Source: Plasticicumulans lactativorans (GTDB lineage: Bacteria; Pseudomonadota; Gammaproteobacteria; Competibacterales; Competibacteraceae). Taken from it: 64,000 nucleotides of DNA. Under the pieces are notes generated by a model. That model made no database searches, had not been told where the DNA came from, and saw only the letters and a list, made by a program, of their open reading frames with translations. The stretch's first letter is position 1. Each line of letters begins with the position of its first letter. The stretch is taken from assembly GCF_004341245.1 (NCBI RefSeq), contig NZ_SLWY01000014.1, positions 62,001-126,000 of the forward strand. Reading direction: 5' to 3'. Of this stretch, positions 42,693 to 51,377 are shown in pieces. Both the position numbers and the translations under genes were made by a program.

Positions 42693-44513
42693 TTATCGGT
42701 GCAGATTGTGGGACATGAGCCAGAGTTCTAGCATCATGAGCAACCAGATCAATTCGCCGTAGTAAGATGCATGTTCACTCCGATGCAGGGCAATAGTCTG
42801 ATCAATGAAGGCATTTCGGAATAAATGCCTTGATTTAAGCATCTCCAAGCTGTCATAAGCAAGGCTCTGCAATGGCTTATGAGTGTGCATCCAAATGCCA
42901 AAAGGTAATCCAAACCCGTGCTTTGATTTCTCGATTATGGCGTTAGGCAGGAAGCCGAGCATGGCTTCTTTGTAGAAATGACGTAACCGTTGCCTAGGTA
43001 GTTTCAGCGCAGAGGGTATCGAGCACGAGAAATCAATCAAAGTATCATCAAGCAGTGGGTAAGCGACCTGGACTCCAGCGAGGCGACACGCAATACCAAC
43101 TTTACGAAGATCATTGTCGGCGAGCGTTTGCTGCCAGTCGAGGTACATCATGCGATTGAGCGCTGAGGCATTATCAGGTGCCGCATAGCGGTCGCGTTGT
43201 AGTCGCAATGGTTCGTTACGGTCGATTACAGAAAGTACGTCGTCTTCGAACATTTCGATAGGTTCGAGGCGATGCAGGAAATTGTATGTTTCGAGCCGGT
43301 CTGGTAATGCTATCTTGGCTTGGCGGACATAGCTTTGAATCTTGGCAATTGGTCCGATTGACGGAAATCGAAATAACATCGGCTCAAAAGTGGATCTAAT
43401 TGGGTTTGGTGTTTGGCTATATAGCTCAAAAAGCTTTTGCTTTGCATAGCGTGCGTTGCCAGCGAAGAGTTCATCGCCACCGTCTCCGGCCAGTAGGCAG
43501 CCGATGCCGTCCGCTGCGGCCAGCCGTGCACAACAATAGGCGGGGATAGCCGAAGAGTTTCCGAATGGCTCATCACAAGCTGCTGCTATGCGAGGTATGA
43601 CCTCTACGACATCGTCGGGTGTGACGTAATATTCGTGTTGGCGGGTTCGAAAATGCGATGCTGCAATACGTGCATAGGCAATTTCGTCATATCCTTCGAC
43701 AGCAAAACCGATCGAATAAGTGTCAGCCGAGCCTATTGACTGTTTCGCAAGCATTCCGGAAACGGTTGAACTGTCTAATCCACCGCTCAAAAACGCACCG
43801 ACCTTGCGATTTCGTGCCGCTTCGTCGACAGACTGCTCAATGATTTCAAGCATGCGAGCTCCAAGTTCGCGTAAGTTTGCGCTCTTGGTTTCAATGAACT
43901 TTGGCATCCAATAGGTGCCAATTTCAATGTGTCCGTTGCGGAAGTCGAGCCAGTTTGCCCCAGCTAGTTTTGCAATGCCTTCATAGATGCTGCCTGGGCT
44001 GGGGACCATGTGAAAATACATATAATTATAAATCGCCTGCAGCGATAATTTACGGTCGATGGCAGGGTGTTCAGCTACACTGCCTGCATCTGATCCAAAA
44101 ACCAGCCCGGATGCAGAGGTGGCGTAATACAGAGGTACCTGACCAATGCGGTCTACAGCGGCAAATACACGCACCGCAGTCGGATCGAGAACGACACAGC
44201 TGAAAGATCCGCCAACGTACTTCAAGACCTGCCGGTCATGCGATTCGAAAAACTCGACGAGTGTCGCTGCGTCACCATCACGGCGTGCCTGTTCTGCTAG
44301 ATCATCGCGACTCCAGCGTATTTTTCCTAAAACCATAGCAACGAGTCCGCACGGACCTTTTGCAATATTGGGAGCTGTCGCTGCCCAGTTTTGTCCTTGG
44401 AGCTCACATGGATGTGTCTTCCATTCGTTCTGCGAATTAGTGGTAGCAGAATATTGTTCTGTACACTCGGGCACCGCCATCCAGCCACGCAGAGCATTCA
44501 TTGATTGGTTCAT
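42693..44513 (-). CDS. Asparagine-synthase-like protein without glutaminase cysteine
   Basis: About 606 residues. The synthetase domain is intact with the ATP pyrophosphatase PP-loop (GAFLSGGLDSSTVSGML), ACDEPFGNSSAIPAY and LLAGDGGDELFAGN. The N-terminal domain retains the amidotransferase fold (YVGGSFSCVVLDPTAVRVFAAVDRIGQVPLYY) but begins MNQSMNALRGWMAV, so it has no Cys2 nucleophile. It would need free ammonia or another amine, or may form amide or ester bonds in an unusual way. It is the last gene of a minus-strand block. Confidence 0.82.
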   Translation of the reverse strand: MNQSMNALRGWMAVPECTEQYSATTNSQNEWKTHPCELQGQNWAATAPNIAKGPCGLVAMVLGKIRWSRDDLAEQARRDGDAATLVEFFESHDRQVLKYVGGSFSCVVLDPTAVRVFAAVDRIGQVPLYYATSASGLVFGSDAGSVAEHPAIDRKLSLQAIYNYMYFHMVPSPGSIYEGIAKLAGANWLDFRNGHIEIGTYWMPKFIETKSANLRELGARMLEIIEQSVDEAARNRKVGAFLSGGLDSSTVSGMLAKQSIGSADTYSIGFAVEGYDEIAYARIAASHFRTRQHEYYVTPDDVVEVIPRIAAACDEPFGNSSAIPAYCCARLAAADGIGCLLAGDGGDELFAGNARYAKQKLFELYSQTPNPIRSTFEPMLFRFPSIGPIAKIQSYVRQAKIALPDRLETYNFLHRLEPIEMFEDDVLSVIDRNEPLRLQRDRYAAPDNASALNRMMYLDWQQTLADNDLRKVGIACRLAGVQVAYPLLDDTLIDFSCSIPSALKLPRQRLRHFYKEAMLGFLPNAIIEKSKHGFGLPFGIWMHTHKPLQSLAYDSLEMLKSRHLFRNAFIDQTIALHRSEHASYYGELIWLLMMLELWLMSHNLHR

Positions 44514-44558
44514 CACTCAAGTAAAAACAGCTACCCGCTGCAGAAGCTGAGATGCTAT

Positions 44559-45218
44559 TCACTTCCATGCATTAGCTGCCTGCAACTTATTGCGCAGACC
44601 CGGCAGCGGATGTCCTAGTGCATAGGCCTTTTTTGCAGCGATTACGGCTTTCTCGTAATCTTGCCGAGTCACCAAGGCAAGTCCCAGATTGTAGTAAGCA
44701 TCTGCATTCCGCGGATTTAACTGAATCGCAGTGTCGTACTCCTCAATCGCTTGGCTGAGGGTTGTGGCGTCGATCTGAAGAAACATTCCATGCAGAACAC
44801 GAGTGTCAGCCTGCTTGGGGTCAATGTTTAAAGCGTTCTGAAAATACTTCTTCGCTCGATCAAATTTGAGGGTGTATTCCGGAGCGGTCGACGGTAGTTC
44901 CCGCATTACCTGGACGAGTAGTAGGAGGGACTCAGGATGATTGGGTACACGGCTCAGTACATAATTAAGTTCATTCCAGGTGTTCTCGTTGTTTGTGGAT
45001 TTTCTAGCAAAGCTTTCATAAGCCCGAGTGTAGTGTACGGTAATGATCTGATCGACATAGACGCGTGCATTACCCTCCGGTACATGATAATAATCATAGA
45101 CGCTATCAGCAGAAAATGCCGGTATAGATGCTGCGGCAAGCCATAGTGATAGAGCTATGAACGTAAAACGTTGATAATGACGAGGCGAGTGGAGGCGCAG
45201 GGCATCACGCTTGAACAT
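44559..45218 (-). CDS. Exported TPR-repeat protein
   Basis: A 219-residue protein with a signal-like hydrophobic segment (about 18-36, FIALSLWLAAASIPAFSA) and at least two tetratricopeptide repeats toward the C-terminus (AKKYFQNALNIDPKQADTRVLHGMFL; AIEEYDTAIQLNPRNADAYYNLGLAL). TPR proteins often act as periplasmic scaffolds in exopolysaccharide assembly. It overlaps the preceding transferase gene by 14 bases. Confidence 0.8.
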   Translation of the reverse strand: MFKRDALRLHSPRHYQRFTFIALSLWLAAASIPAFSADSVYDYYHVPEGNARVYVDQIITVHYTRAYESFARKSTNNENTWNELNYVLSRVPNHPESLLLLVQVMRELPSTAPEYTLKFDRAKKYFQNALNIDPKQADTRVLHGMFLQIDATTLSQAIEEYDTAIQLNPRNADAYYNLGLALVTRQDYEKAVIAAKKAYALGHPLPGLRNKLQAANAWK

Positions 45219-46272
45219 CGGCTTCTGACTCTCGGTTGGTCAATGCAGCGGCATCCTTGCCCTGGCTCCCGCGTAACCACTGGAGGACGGCCGCTACGCG
45301 GGGCATAGCGAGATGTGTGACATGATACAAGCGGCGCGTGTCGTCTGTCAGGCGAGTATGCCACTCCATAACTCGACCATAAAACTCTATGCGACTAATA
45401 TGGCCTTCTTTGAAAATCTTTTCAAAGTATGCACGGCGCATGAGCATGGCTGGCGAGGAGGTTTTTATAGTTTCGTCATAAGTGGTTTTGAGCACTACTA
45501 GGGCGCCACCCTGAGTCACACATAAATCACTGGCAACGACTTTTTCATCGTATAAATAACGGTATACGCGTCCAGCGTATCGACGGCAAAAAGCTTCAAG
45601 CATCGTTTTATAAAAGCGCCCTTGAGCGTTATCGGAGTGAATCGCTGTATTGCTGGCAGCTTTCCAGCCGACACTCTCGAGGTTGCCGTAATCATTCACC
45701 GCACGCGCCATATCGGCGGCTTCGGTGAGAACTTCCAAGCGAACTTGAATGCCTTCACGCTCAAGTCGATTGCTTTGCTTCTGCAGGTTCTGCCGAAGAT
45801 TCTTCCCGCGTGATCCCCAATAGTCAGTAAAGCTACCGCTGACCGCAATACGCGCCGTATCGATATAATCAAGAGTTGAAAGCTTGTCGCTATCGACAGG
45901 TCTGGGTGTTATCTGCGGGTCAAGTTGTGTAAGGCCAAGGGCGAGAAGCGGCTTTGGCAAAGCTCGCGCGAGGCTTTCCAAAGCTTTCATGGGATCCACA
46001 TGTGACGCACAAATCCAAGGGCCGATCGGTAGTTGCGATGGTTGGAACGTTTCCCAGACGGCAAAGCGCGGGTGGCCGAGAAGGGTCATGGCTACTGGCT
46101 CACTGTTTTCATGCGCCACGGCCAAGCGAAGATCGGAATCACCAAATTCGTGCAGCAATGGTGCGATAAAATCAGAATGTAATAAGGGGCTATCGGCACA
46201 TGCCCGATTGAGTTGATTCCAGGTCTCTTGATGCGCCAAGAAGGCGCTTGCCGAATGGAAACTCCAGTGCAT
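45205..46272 (-). CDS. FemAB/GNAT-like acyltransferase
   Basis: A 355-residue protein starting at the ATG 46272 (MHWSFHSASAFLAHQETWNQLNRA); an in-frame start at 46347 would overlap the preceding gene. It resembles the BioF2/FemAB-type GNAT family (PF13480): FTDYWGSRGKNLRQNLQKQSNRLEREG followed by GRVYRYLYDEKVVASDLCV. FemAB enzymes transfer aminoacyl groups, and other members act in exopolysaccharide modification. This fits a locus rich in amide-forming enzymes, but the substrate is unknown. Confidence 0.78.
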   Translation of the reverse strand: MHWSFHSASAFLAHQETWNQLNRACADSPLLHSDFIAPLLHEFGDSDLRLAVAHENSEPVAMTLLGHPRFAVWETFQPSQLPIGPWICASHVDPMKALESLARALPKPLLALGLTQLDPQITPRPVDSDKLSTLDYIDTARIAVSGSFTDYWGSRGKNLRQNLQKQSNRLEREGIQVRLEVLTEAADMARAVNDYGNLESVGWKAASNTAIHSDNAQGRFYKTMLEAFCRRYAGRVYRYLYDEKVVASDLCVTQGGALVVLKTTYDETIKTSSPAMLMRRAYFEKIFKEGHISRIEFYGRVMEWHTRLTDDTRRLYHVTHLAMPRVAAVLQWLRGSQGKDAAALTNRESEADVQA

Positions 46273-46307
46273 GGTTATAACGTCTCCGGGGCAGGCGAGT
46301 ATGCGCG

Positions 46308-47594
46308 TCAGGTGGTTAAGGTCCGACGGATCTCGGCAATCATCCATTCCAGTTCATCATCCAGCAATTCCTGATGACATGGCAATTGCACCAAGGCATG
46401 CGCGTAAAGGGCGCTCTGTGGGCAGTGCGCCGCCGCTTCGGTCGATAGCGAGTCCCAGCGCAGCATCGGTACTCCACGCTGCTTGAGTACAGGAAAGCTC
46501 TGTTCGTGGTCGGCGAGTAGGAGTGGAAATACATACGGCACGACACCATCCGGGAGATCAGGTAGCAGCGGTCTGCAACCTGAGAGCCCGGTCAGTGCTT
46601 CGGCAAAACGCTGATAGTGTCGTCGCCGGCGCTTCACCAGTCGTGCCCACGATGTATGGAACATCACATAGCGACTGCCTCCACTCATGGCTGTGTCAAA
46701 CCACATCGGGTCGAAGCCGAAGCCACCTTCGGATGAGCTCGGCGCAAATGATGATCCGCGTTCGGGACCTTCCGCGGTGCCGTGGCGCAGAGTCTTGAGC
46801 GTCCGCCAGAGCGAATCCTTGGCCTGCATGATCGGGCGCAGGATCGAACCGAATGTACCCAGACGTCCGTATTCGAGCGCTGTTTCAAGCGGGGTCAATA
46901 ACGATTTGATTTGAAATGCACGCCCGCCCATTCGCAGCTGTACACCGTCCAGCGAGTGTCGTGCCGATACCAGACAACCTCCGTCCAGCGTCGGGAAGAA
47001 CTTCATCGGACTCGCGATCGCGAAGTCGCCGAAACTGCCCAAGGGGCGGCCGGCATAAGTACCGAAGAATGCGTGAGCACAGTCTTCAAGCAAGGCGATG
47101 CCCTTACGGTCGCAGAAAGCGCGCAGGGCCTCACATTGCTGTGGAAATCCGAAATAGTGCGTCACCATGAGCAAGCGCACGGCGGGTTCGAGCTGACGTT
47201 CGAGATCGTCAAGATCAATGTCGAGTCGCTCCGACACCCGGTAATACACGGGTTCGGCGCCACACCACTGCACGGGAGCCACCATGGAACTGCAGTTGTA
47301 CGAAGGGATCAGTACCTTGTGGCCGGGGCCTATGCCGAGCAGTCGTAAGGTCCATGCGATACCAACACGGCCGCTGGTCAGGAAGCGCGCCACGCCTGCA
47401 TCCAGAACAGACGGAATGTCCGTGCGCTCGCGACGCAGACCGAGCGTGCCCGATGACAATATGGGAGAAGTGGGGACCAGCGGCTTCGGATAGCTTTCCA
47501 TGCGGCTCAGGGTCGAGGACTGTAGTGGGGGCGGAAACCCGCCGGGCTCCCATGACGTGGACGCCAGCGAAGATACCATCTTGCTCGTCGGCAT
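46308..47594 (-). CDS. DegT-like PLP aminotransferase (second)
   Basis: A 428-residue fold-type I PLP protein. SGRVGIAWTLRLLGIGPGHKVLIPSYNCSS, ALLEDCAHAFFGT (PLP aspartate) and FAIASPMKFFPTLDGGCLV (Schiff-base lysine) are visible. The first 45 residues are poorly conserved and the true start may lie downstream (e.g. M32). Like the copy at 35443 it diverges from standard sugar aminotransferases, and a C-terminal segment typical of those is shorter. It is the first gene of the minus-strand block. Confidence 0.78.
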   Translation of the reverse strand: MPTSKMVSSLASTSWEPGGFPPPLQSSTLSRMESYPKPLVPTSPILSSGTLGLRRERTDIPSVLDAGVARFLTSGRVGIAWTLRLLGIGPGHKVLIPSYNCSSMVAPVQWCGAEPVYYRVSERLDIDLDDLERQLEPAVRLLMVTHYFGFPQQCEALRAFCDRKGIALLEDCAHAFFGTYAGRPLGSFGDFAIASPMKFFPTLDGGCLVSARHSLDGVQLRMGGRAFQIKSLLTPLETALEYGRLGTFGSILRPIMQAKDSLWRTLKTLRHGTAEGPERGSSFAPSSSEGGFGFDPMWFDTAMSGGSRYVMFHTSWARLVKRRRRHYQRFAEALTGLSGCRPLLPDLPDGVVPYVFPLLLADHEQSFPVLKQRGVPMLRWDSLSTEAAAHCPQSALYAHALVQLPCHQELLDDELEWMIAEIRRTLTT

Positions 47595-47832
47595 TTGTTA
47601 AGCCTTGTTCAAGACTGGTGGGCCGGCATCGTCAGGATCATGGCTGCACTCGCCACCCCAAGCAACGCGCGCGGCATGCTGGAGCACCACCTTGATCGTC
47701 GCCTGCCGGGGCTGCATTTTCGCCACCGTCGGCTATGTTCTCCCTGCAGTCTGCGGGCTGCTGCGGCAGGGAAGCCGTCAACAGCCTCCCCCTGCCGTAC
47801 GGTAAGGACCACTGCATGTAAGGGGATAGCAA
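47595..47832. other. Intergenic region at right border of the glycan locus
   Basis: No gene supported in this 238-base stretch. It holds a hairpin (arms tccctgc at 47741-47747 and gcaggga at 47766-47772) and the comEA ribosome binding site (aagggga). Promoters for the divergent DegT-like gene and comEA must lie here, but none is convincing. Confidence 0.4.
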
Positions 47833-48150
47833 GTGAAAAATTCAATCCGTTCGACTCTGTGCGCCATCATGCTCGTCGCTGCGACGGGCCTCGCGACGGC
47901 GGCTCCGATCGACATCAACTCGGCCAGCGCCGCCGATTTCGCCAAGGCGATCAAGGGCGTGGGTGATGCCAAAGCGGCTGCGATCGTCGAGTACCGCAGC
48001 AAGAACGGGCCCTTCAAGTCGGTCGACGACTTGGCGAAGGTGCCCGGTATCGGTCCGAAGACCATCGAGACGAATCGCGAGAATCTCCGGATCGGCGGTG
48101 AGTCTTCTGCCGCGCCGGCTGCCGCCCCCGCGACCAACAAGGCGAACTGA
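47833..48150 (+). CDS. ComEA-like helix-hairpin-helix protein
   Basis: A 105-residue exported protein. A signal peptide (about 1-23, AIMLVAATGLATAA) precedes a double helix-hairpin-helix domain (IDINSASAADFAKAIKGVGDAKAAAIVEYRSKNGPF; LAKVPGIGPKTIETNRENL). ComEA binds incoming DNA in competent bacteria; short secreted versions like this are also common in non-competent proteobacteria. GTG start with ribosome binding site aagggga. The tail is Ala/Pro-rich. Confidence 0.9.
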   Translation: MKNSIRSTLCAIMLVAATGLATAAPIDINSASAADFAKAIKGVGDAKAAAIVEYRSKNGPFKSVDDLAKVPGIGPKTIETNRENLRIGGESSAAPAAAPATNKAN

Positions 48151-48170
48151 CCGACGTCCGTCCGCCGTCC

Positions 48171-48935
48171 TCATAGCCCCGGTGGCGGCGTGCCGCCGGG
48201 GCCGATGAGATCCAGACGGTCCGTGCACAGGCTGTCGACGCCCATCTGCAGCAGGCGATCGGCGTCTGCAGCCGTGTTCACGGTATAGGCGAACACCCGC
48301 AACCCGGCGTGATGTGCCGCTTCGACGCAGGTGGGCGTGAGGTCTTCGAACCAGGCGTGCAAGGCCTGGGCGCCGAGCGTGGCGAGCAGATGGGGCCAGT
48401 CGGGCGGGATCTCGCCCGGTTCGAACAGAATGCCGAGGGGCAGTTGTGGTGCCGCGGCCCGTGCCGCGTGCAGCGCTTCGACCGAAAAGGACGACAGCAG
48501 CGGCGGCTCGGGCGCTCCATGCCAGAGTGCTGCGCAGGCGCGTGCAACCGCTGCGCCGGTTTCGGCATCACGGCCTGGGCAGGGTTTGATCTCGACGTTC
48601 GCGGCGATCGCGCGGGCACGCAGCGCGCGCGCAATCGCTTCGAGACGCACCAGTGGTTCGCCGGCGAAACGGGGACTGTGCCAGCTGCCGGCGTCGAGGC
48701 GTGCCAGTTCGGCCCAGGTGCGGGAGACCGCCGGGCCGTTGCCGCTGGTCGTGCGCTCCAGGGTGTCGTCGTGCAGGAGGAAAGGCTCGCCGTCGGCGGA
48801 CAGCTTCACGTCGAACTCGACGCCGCGAAAGCCCCGATCGGCGCCTTCGCGCATGGCTGCCAGGGTGTTCTCGGGGGCGAACGCGCCACCGCCACGGTGG
48901 GCGAAGACGCGGGGGTAGGGCCAGGGCTGGGTCAT
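48171..48935 (-). CDS. ugpQ: Glycerophosphodiester phosphodiesterase
   Basis: Hydrolyses glycerophosphodiesters to glycerol-3-phosphate and an alcohol. The 254-residue TIM-barrel protein has the family's HRG...PENT motif (FAHRGGGAFAPENTLAAMREG), GVEFDVKLSADGEPFLLHDDTLERTT with the metal-binding E-D and H-D residues. No signal peptide, so it is cytoplasmic (UgpQ type). Convergent with comEA, 20 bases apart. Confidence 0.93.
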   Translation of the reverse strand: MTQPWPYPRVFAHRGGGAFAPENTLAAMREGADRGFRGVEFDVKLSADGEPFLLHDDTLERTTSGNGPAVSRTWAELARLDAGSWHSPRFAGEPLVRLEAIARALRARAIAANVEIKPCPGRDAETGAAVARACAALWHGAPEPPLLSSFSVEALHAARAAAPQLPLGILFEPGEIPPDWPHLLATLGAQALHAWFEDLTPTCVEAAHHAGLRVFAYTVNTAADADRLLQMGVDSLCTDRLDLIGPGGTPPPGL

Positions 48936-49005
48936 GGCTTCGCCTCGGGCGGTGGCGCCGGCGCTCTCGTGCGACGGGGGGAGAGCGGTTGCCGGCGAAG
49001 GTGCT

Positions 49006-49896
49006 TCAGGAACGCGTGCGGCGCATCAGCGGTATCAGTTGTGCCGCCAGCATGCCCGCGAGCATCAGCGTGCAGCCAGCGAGGGCGCGCACGGTCAGGG
49101 TCTCGCCCAGCACCAGCCAGCCGGCGAGTGCCGCGAACACTGCCTCCATGCTGAGAATGATGGCCGCATGGGAGGCGATCGCGTCCTTCTGGGCGACCAC
49201 CTGCAGCGTATAGGCGAGCCCGACCGACAGCAGGCCGCCGTAGGCGATCGCGGGAGCCGCCACGCGGATGGCGGCGAGATCGATGGTCTCGAACAGCACC
49301 GCCGCGATCATCGACAGCAGCGCGCAGGTCGCGAACTGCAGGCAGGCGAGGCGTACCGCATGGGTGCGCCTCGCGACGGCATCGAGCAGCAGCACGTGCA
49401 GCGCCCAGAACACCGCACCTATCAGTTGCAGCGCATCGCCGGAGGCGATCGTGAAGCCGTCACCCACGCTCAGCAGGTACAGGCCGGTGATCGCGAGTCC
49501 CGCGCCGAGCCAGATGCCGGCATGCGGGCGCTGCCCGAGCAGGAGGCCGATCAGCGGTACCAGTACCACGTAGAGCCCGGTGATGAAGCCGGCATTGGCG
49601 ACCGAGGTGTAGAGCAGGCCCACCTGCTGCAGCGAGGCCCCGAGGAACAGCAGGACGCCCGCCGTTGCGCCCGCCAGGTACAGGCCGCGGCGGCTCAACG
49701 GCCGCCGCGGCGGGCGCCCCTCCTTCAGCAGCAGCGCCAGTGGCAGGATGGCGAGGGCGCCGAGGGTGAAGCGCAGCCCGGTGTAGAGCATCGGGCCGAC
49801 CGCATTCATGCCCAGGCGCTGCGCGACGAACGCGGAACCCCAGATCGCCGCGGTGATCAACAACAGCAGGTCGGCGCGGAAGGTTCGGGGGTGCAT
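49006..49896 (-). CDS. EamA-family (DMT) membrane transporter
   Basis: A 296-residue inner-membrane protein with ten hydrophobic helices in two EamA repeats (ITAAIWGSAFVAQRLGMNAVGPMLYTGLRF; WLGAGLAITGLYLL...; GGLLSVGLAYTLQVVAQKDAIASHAAIILSMEAVFAALAGWLVLGE). These transport amino acids, nucleosides or other metabolites; the substrate is not predictable. It is separated by a long regulatory-looking gap from the divergent NUDIX gene. Confidence 0.9.
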   Translation of the reverse strand: MHPRTFRADLLLLITAAIWGSAFVAQRLGMNAVGPMLYTGLRFTLGALAILPLALLLKEGRPPRRPLSRRGLYLAGATAGVLLFLGASLQQVGLLYTSVANAGFITGLYVVLVPLIGLLLGQRPHAGIWLGAGLAITGLYLLSVGDGFTIASGDALQLIGAVFWALHVLLLDAVARRTHAVRLACLQFATCALLSMIAAVLFETIDLAAIRVAAPAIAYGGLLSVGLAYTLQVVAQKDAIASHAAIILSMEAVFAALAGWLVLGETLTVRALAGCTLMLAGMLAAQLIPLMRRTRS

Positions 49897-50098
49897 GAAG
49901 GGGTTCGGCAGGCAGGCGCAGGGCGTCGTAGAGTGCCTGAAGGCGAACGGCTAACCAAGCCGGCGGCGTGCGCTTGATTTGCCGGGGGCGGCTCGGCGAT
50001 CCTCGCCGGGAGTCGGGGCGCAGCAGCTCTTGACTTATGCACATCGCTGACGTTCCTGCCTGCCGCGAGGTCGACTTCACGAAGGTGAAGCTCAGGAG

Positions 50099-50125
50099 AT
50101 CAATGACTTATCGCATGTCATTGAT
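50099..50125. promoter_or_regulatory. Candidate operator dyad
   Basis: Perfect 9-base inverted repeat atcaatgac / gtcattgat with a 9-base spacer. The symmetry and A/T content suggest binding by a dimeric regulator controlling the EamA transporter, the NUDIX gene, or both. Confidence 0.5.
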
Positions 50126-50218
50126 TTTCCATGACTTAACAATTGGTCGAAATGTCACCAAAGCGTCATGAGGCCAGTAACGGCGCGGGTCGGCGCGAAC
50201 CGCACCGCAGTTTTCCAC

Positions 50219-50249
50219 GCGTTTATCCACAGCATTTGTGGATAAACGC
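50219..50249. promoter_or_regulatory. Palindrome with two perfect DnaA boxes
   Basis: Arms of 12 bases (50219-50230 and 50238-50249) around a 7-base loop. Each side holds the exact DnaA consensus box: ttatccaca (50223-50231) and tgtggataa (50237-50245), in opposite orientation. They lie 24 bases before the NUDIX gene start. Confidence 0.6.
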
Positions 50250-50272
50250 CATAGCGCCGTGAGGGGGGCGCG

Positions 50273-50830
50273 ATGAACTTCTGCAGCCATTGCGCGGGCC
50301 GCGTGAGCCTGCGCATCCCGCCCGGCGATCGACTGCCGCGCTTCGTCTGCGAGGCGTGCGGCACCGTGCACTACGAGAACCCCCGCATCGTCGCCGGCTG
50401 CATCCCCGAATGGGAGGGCCGCGTGCTGCTGTGCCGGCGCGCGATCGAGCCGCGTCGCGGCCTGTGGACCCTGCCCGCGGGGTTCATGGAAAAGGGGGAG
50501 TCCGCCGACGAGGCCGCCGCACGCGAGACCTTCGAGGAAGCGCAGGCACGGGTCGAGGTGCTCGGCCTCTACACGCTCTACAACCTGCCGCACATCTCGC
50601 AGGTGTACCTGATGTACCGCGCCCGCCTGCTCGACGGGGTGTTCGCGGCGGGCGAGGAAACCCTGGAGGCCGACCTGTTCGACGAAAGCATGGTGCCCTG
50701 GGACGACATCGCCTTTCCCACCGTGCGTGAGACCCTGATGCACTTCTTCGCCGATCGCCGGCGCGGCCGCTTCGACGTGCGCACCGGTACCATCGGCCCG
50801 GCGCCATGGCAGCGCCCGCCGGCGCCATGA
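50273..50830 (+). CDS. NUDIX hydrolase with zinc ribbon
   Basis: A 185-residue protein. The N-terminal zinc ribbon (FCSHCAGRV...FVCEACGTVHYENPRIV, four Cys) is followed by a complete Nudix box (GFMEKGESADEAAARETFEEAQA). It resembles the NudC-like/ADP-ribose group that hydrolyses nucleoside diphosphate derivatives such as NADH. It heads a short plus-strand run with two nucleic-acid-related genes and is preceded by the DnaA-box palindrome and a ribosome binding site (gaggggggc). Confidence 0.92.
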   Translation: MNFCSHCAGRVSLRIPPGDRLPRFVCEACGTVHYENPRIVAGCIPEWEGRVLLCRRAIEPRRGLWTLPAGFMEKGESADEAAARETFEEAQARVEVLGLYTLYNLPHISQVYLMYRARLLDGVFAAGEETLEADLFDESMVPWDDIAFPTVRETLMHFFADRRRGRFDVRTGTIGPAPWQRPPAP

Positions 50831-50852
50831 GGCCGGGTCGCCCGAGGTGTCG

Positions 50853-51371
50853 ATGAGCGCACGACCACGCGTGTACCTGGCGGGCCCCGGGGTGTTCCGG
50901 CCCGATGCGCTGGCCTACGCCGACGGCCTGCGCATGCTGTGTGCCAGGCACGGCCTGGCCGGCGTGTTCCCGCTCGACGGCGACGCCGCCGCCGATGCGC
51001 CGGCGATCTTCCGTCACAACCTCGCGCTGATCGACACCTGCGCCGGCGTGCTTGCGGAACTGACGCCGTTCCGGGGCCTGGCGGCCGACCCCGGTACCGC
51101 GTTCGAGATCGGCTACGCCTACGCCCGCGGCTTGCCGGTGGTGGCCTGGACGGCCGATCACCGGGTCTACCGCGAGCGCCTCGTCGCCGCCGGGCAGGCG
51201 TGGCCCGATGGCCGCGGTGGCTGGATCGACGCCGTCGGCCTGGCGGTCGAGGACTTCGGGCTCGTCGACAACCTGATGCCGGTGTGCGCCGCGCGCGCCG
51301 TCGAAGCCGATCCCGGACCGGCGCTCGCGCGCCTGGCGGCCGCCCTCGGCCTGCCGGCGGCCGCGACCTGA
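50853..51371 (+). CDS. Nucleoside 2-deoxyribosyltransferase-like protein
   Basis: A 172-residue protein with the family's N-terminal motif (RVYLAGPGVFRPDA) and the catalytic-site region DTCAGVLAELTPFRGLAADPGTAFEIGYAYARGLPVVAW. Such enzymes exchange bases between deoxynucleosides, or hydrolyse them in salvage and detoxification. The ATG at 50853 is preceded by cgagg; a GTG at 50847 is an alternative. It lies between NUDIX and SMUG1-like genes. Confidence 0.85.
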   Translation: MSARPRVYLAGPGVFRPDALAYADGLRMLCARHGLAGVFPLDGDAAADAPAIFRHNLALIDTCAGVLAELTPFRGLAADPGTAFEIGYAYARGLPVVAWTADHRVYRERLVAAGQAWPDGRGGWIDAVGLAVEDFGLVDNLMPVCAARAVEADPGPALARLAAALGLPAAAT

Positions 51372-51377
51372 GCCTGT

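Larger units (their letters stand above)
49897..50272. other. Regulatory-looking intergenic region
   Basis: This 376-base gap between the divergent EamA and NUDIX genes has no gene. It contains a dyad (50099-50125), three copies of the motif (a/t)tgactta (near 50033, 50104, 50131) and a perfect palindrome with two DnaA boxes (50219-50249). The A/T content around 50090-50150 is higher than elsewhere nearby. Confidence 0.6.
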
